A stretch of 64,000 nt of DNA, taken from positions 4,663,448 to 4,727,447 of the forward strand of contig JANVCC010000073.1 in NCBI GenBank assembly GCA_025345505.1, in the 5' to 3' direction. Under the pieces are notes generated by a model. The model had not been told where the DNA came from, made no database searches, and was given only the letters and a program-made list of their open reading frames with translations. This DNA is from Todiramphus chloris collaris. Lineage: Eukaryota; Chordata; Aves; Coraciiformes; Alcedinidae. The stretch's first letter is position 1. The number at the start of each line of letters is the position of its first letter. Positions 60,923 through 64,000 of this stretch are shown one piece after another. A program made the position numbers and the translations under genes.

Positions 60923-63088
60923 AGGTGTTGGAAATTTAAAATCAGTCTTATCAGTGGTTTGATGCCAACCTGCTGTTCATCAGTGTTCTGTCAGTTGTTT
61001 GTCCTAGGGAGCACTGAAAGCCTGGTCAAGTGCTTAGGAGAGCTGTCCTGCTGGGTGGCTTGTGTCTAGAAGCAGCTGAGAGGTGGTGGGCAACAGTTTG
61101 CGGAGTGTCTTGATGCCTTATAGAGAAACATTATTCTCTTTTATTTTGAGGTGTAAGAGTCTTTCCCCATCCTGCCTCATGCTCCCACACTGTGTTTCTG
61201 CCGTTCCTCCACAGAACTGCTGAAGGTTGTGGCTCATGTCAGGCTAATCTGATGGAAATGCCAAAGCCCCCAGACCACTGTTGCCACTATTCCAGCAACA
61301 GAAAGACAGGGAGTAGTGGGAAACTCGGATGAAGGGTGAAGCTGAAGTTTCCCTGGACACAGCAGTGGCTGGGCTTACCAAGTGCTGGTGCCCACAGAGA
61401 GCCCTGCTGTTTCCTCAGTCTTCACCTTCTCCATCGATACCAGAAATGTTGGCATCCTCTATCAACTGAGCTTGGCTTACGTGATACCCTGTGGCCTGTT
61501 TTGCTGCGTTACTCTCAGGAAGGCAAAGTTGTCCTAGATTTTACAGTGCACTTTTTTTTTCTTTTAGGATAATGGGGCTGCACTGGAAGAAATCTGAAAT
61601 GAAACTTAAAAGCATTAAATGAATGGTGATGAAAGGGTGACTTAGCAAATACATAGACAGTTAAATAGTGAAGTGCATCACTTATTAAACATGAACAAGG
61701 TGCTTTGTTGCAATGCATAATAGGGAATATTAGCTGGTATGGATGGCTTTACTGTCATTTAACAGTCATTCTTTTGTGGTTAGAGCAGAACTCTGGGTAA
61801 GAAGCAACAAACAGCAGTTCCATCTTAAATTGCTAGTGATGTTGTATTGCCAGGGAGACAGATGCATTCTTGCTGTGGCAGTGACTGTGTTAAGCCACTA
61901 ATGTGAAGAACACCACAAAGGACCTTGTCCTTTTTCTGTCTGCACTCTGAATTAAATAGTTAAAAACAGGACTTCCAGCCTCCAGATACTTATCACTCTG
62001 CTGGCTTTTAAAAGCTGGGGGGTTTATGGTGTAAATTTGCAACTCAAGATATTCAGGGGCTCTGGCCCTGGTTTTTTTCTTTCCCAGAAGCCTTATTCTC
62101 TTGTAATCGCAGTAGTTTCTACAAACTTATTATGTTATTGAGCTGTTGTAAATGAGATGGGTGACTTTAAGCAAACCTTTTTAAAGGCTGTATTCTATCA
62201 AGCACACGTTAAGAGTTCAGGGGAGGCAGGGCACAGGGAGCTCTGTTTTCTATATTTTTAGGTTTTTCCCTCAAGATTCAGCTGTTCAAGTGAGTTAACA
62301 AAGTTTCTCTTTGTACCTACCTTGTTCTTTAATGGGACCTCTTGCCCTGAAACGCAGAATCGTCGCTTCTGTGCTATTAATGCTCAGATGAAGACGGTGA
62401 CATTGCAACTGCAAATTAATATCTTCTTTTTCTTTGCCATCAGATAGATTGTTGATGTAGAATGTGAAGCAGTGAAGTGAAATACCCAGGGTGATGTGTA
62501 AATGGGTCAACACGTTTTTCAGGCACCTTTGCCAGGAATCATAAAGTGTGTGGAGCATCTATTTAAATTTTTATATTTGGCTGCGTCTCATTCAATTAGT
62601 CTATCAAATTCCTCATTAAAGTTCTTGAGCATTTAGAACTACATAATTAAAATACCATTACACTTGGTGGAGAGGAAAAAAAAAAACACCTTTAAAGTGC
62701 TCTGTAGCATTAGGGGGAAAAAAAATCCCATCAAGGAGTGATATTGCATTAGTATTCATTACTATTAAAACATGCTGGAAGTGGAAAGAATAAAAAGGAT
62801 TCATTTTATAATGCCAACTCCAGGAATGAACTGAGGCTTCAACTTTATATTGATTGCTTTGGTTTCTGGTTTCTACGTGATCGCTGTGTACATACAGGAA
62901 GACTTGATTGAGGAGAGACCTTTCAGCAAGGCTGTTCGGTATCTACCCATGCATTCCTCAGTCCCTGATTTCAGTACCGATTCTGGTACTCTGCTTTTGA
63001 GGAAGTGATTATCATGTAAAGGAATGGTTTTATGAATAGTGCCTTTTATTTCCCCTTAGTGATTGCAAACTATATGTAAAAGTTAAAT
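60923..63088. other. Noncoding DNA, one CNE-like stretch
   Basis: No gene is recognised. About 62555-62680 is AT-rich and complex (ttcaattagtctatcaaatt, acataattaaaataccatta) in the manner of a conserved noncoding element. Short A runs occur near 62677-62688 and 62716-62727. Confidence 0.45.
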
Positions 63089-63147
63089 ACAAACCCCAAA
63101 ACCAACCAAGAAACAAAAACCAACCCCAACCTCCAAACAAACACAGC
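63089..63147. repeat. A/C-rich low-complexity tract
   Basis: The plus strand is almost only A and C (aaaccccaaaaccaacc, aaacaaaaaccaacc), equivalent to the G/T tracts on the other strand. Confidence 0.85.
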
Positions 63148-64000
63148 AGCCTTTTACTGCAGTGGGGAAGCTGTCCCAGAACTAGGTACAGTGCCTGATG
63201 GGCAAATTGGGCAACTTGACATGTTTTTGAATAGTACCACAGAATTTCCACCAGAAATGTGCTATGCTGTTGGCATGGCAAATAGATAATCTGGTTTTTG
63301 TTTTTGCATTTTAATACAAGGAGCGAGAAGCTGAAGCCTGTGGCACTCATGGGGATGACAGATTATAACAGCATTGGAGCAGGGTGGAGAGGTGTGTGTC
63401 CTCAGCTGCAAGCACTGTGGCACAAATCCTGAGCAAAAGCAGTATGCTTTACTTTCTATCTAAGAAATAGGATACAGCACACTTGGAAAAATACTGATTT
63501 TCATATTTTCATAGAAAATAACCTCTAGAAAAATTCAATTTGCTCTTCCCTTCACTTTTTACTGCCTTTTAAAAATAATTGTATCCTTAGGATTTTCAGT
63601 AATTGGTTCTATTGCACTTACGGTTAATTATATATTTTTGATTAATGTATTCTGCTCTGGAATCATTTGCTTAGAATATCTGATTGTGATTTAATTTCCA
63701 GGCTATTGTCCTTCATAGCAACCTGAGGAATTGGCTTCCAGATAGCAATGTTAATAGGCTTTTGGTGACAAGTGTTATGGGCCAAGATAAATCACTGTAT
63801 TGTAGTTAGTAAGCTTTGTGTTGTCAAATATTGCCTCTTAATTAAAATGAAAAATGAAATCAGATACATTTGGTGTTCATGAAAACTCCTGGCAAGAGCT
63901 AGGTTTGAGTTAAATCTCTTAAAAGAACTGGAATTGAAAACATGCCCATAAATACCAGAGATAGTTGGGTTCTGCTGTAATAAAGATGCAAAGCAAGACA
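63148..64000. other. Noncoding DNA, no gene recognised
   Basis: AT-rich sequence to the end of the window with no recognised feature. Confidence 0.5.

Overview
The window reads as avian nuclear genomic DNA. It is AT-rich, has no compact gene structure on either strand, and carries sparse interspersed repeats that are almost all CR1-type LINEs. Their 3' ends finish in the ATTCTATG/ATTCTGTG-like octamers typical of bird and other sauropsid CR1. One CR1 (45718-46163) belongs to an older type whose sequence I associate with turtle and crocodilian genomes as well as birds. I cannot assign an avian order. I support no complete protein-coding gene, rRNA, tRNA or CRISPR array; the window is best read as intergenic DNA or the interior of a very long intron.

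Layout. 1-8175: single-copy-looking noncoding DNA with a CpG-dense patch near 5608-5702 and a 41-bp tandem duplication at 6441-6522. 8176-8309: a minus-strand CR1 3' end. 8310-15550: noncoding, with an A/C-rich tract and a pure A/T stretch. 15551-15678: the most exon-like segment of the window on the minus strand, which also forms a 27-bp hairpin (15555-15645). 15679-25904: noncoding, with several AT-rich segments that look like conserved regulatory DNA by composition only. 25905-26430: a plus-strand CR1 holding the decayed C-terminus of its ORF2 protein plus 3' tail, followed by a 54-bp tandem duplication. 26614-39343: noncoding, with a symmetric CA/TA/TG microsatellite. 39344-39528: a G/T tract and a short CR1 3' end. 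41619-42010: a better preserved minus-strand CR1, followed by a CpG-rich patch (42285-42720) and a possible 33-nt microexon (43785-43817). 44578-44700: a 20-bp minisatellite containing an assembly gap. 45718-46163: the old CR1. 54327-54934: a broken RNase H domain of Ty3/gypsy (Metaviridae-like) type. 55423-64000: noncoding.

The most notable item is the Ty3/gypsy-type RNase H relic. Such non-retroviral LTR elements are scarce in bird genomes compared with CR1 and endogenous retroviruses. The copy is frameshifted and has in-frame stops, yet three of the four acidic catalytic positions are recognisable at roughly the expected spacing. Second is the hairpin and exon-like segment at 15551-15678, whose two arms look like an inverted duplication of one short sequence. 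There is no operon-like or pathway relationship between features here.
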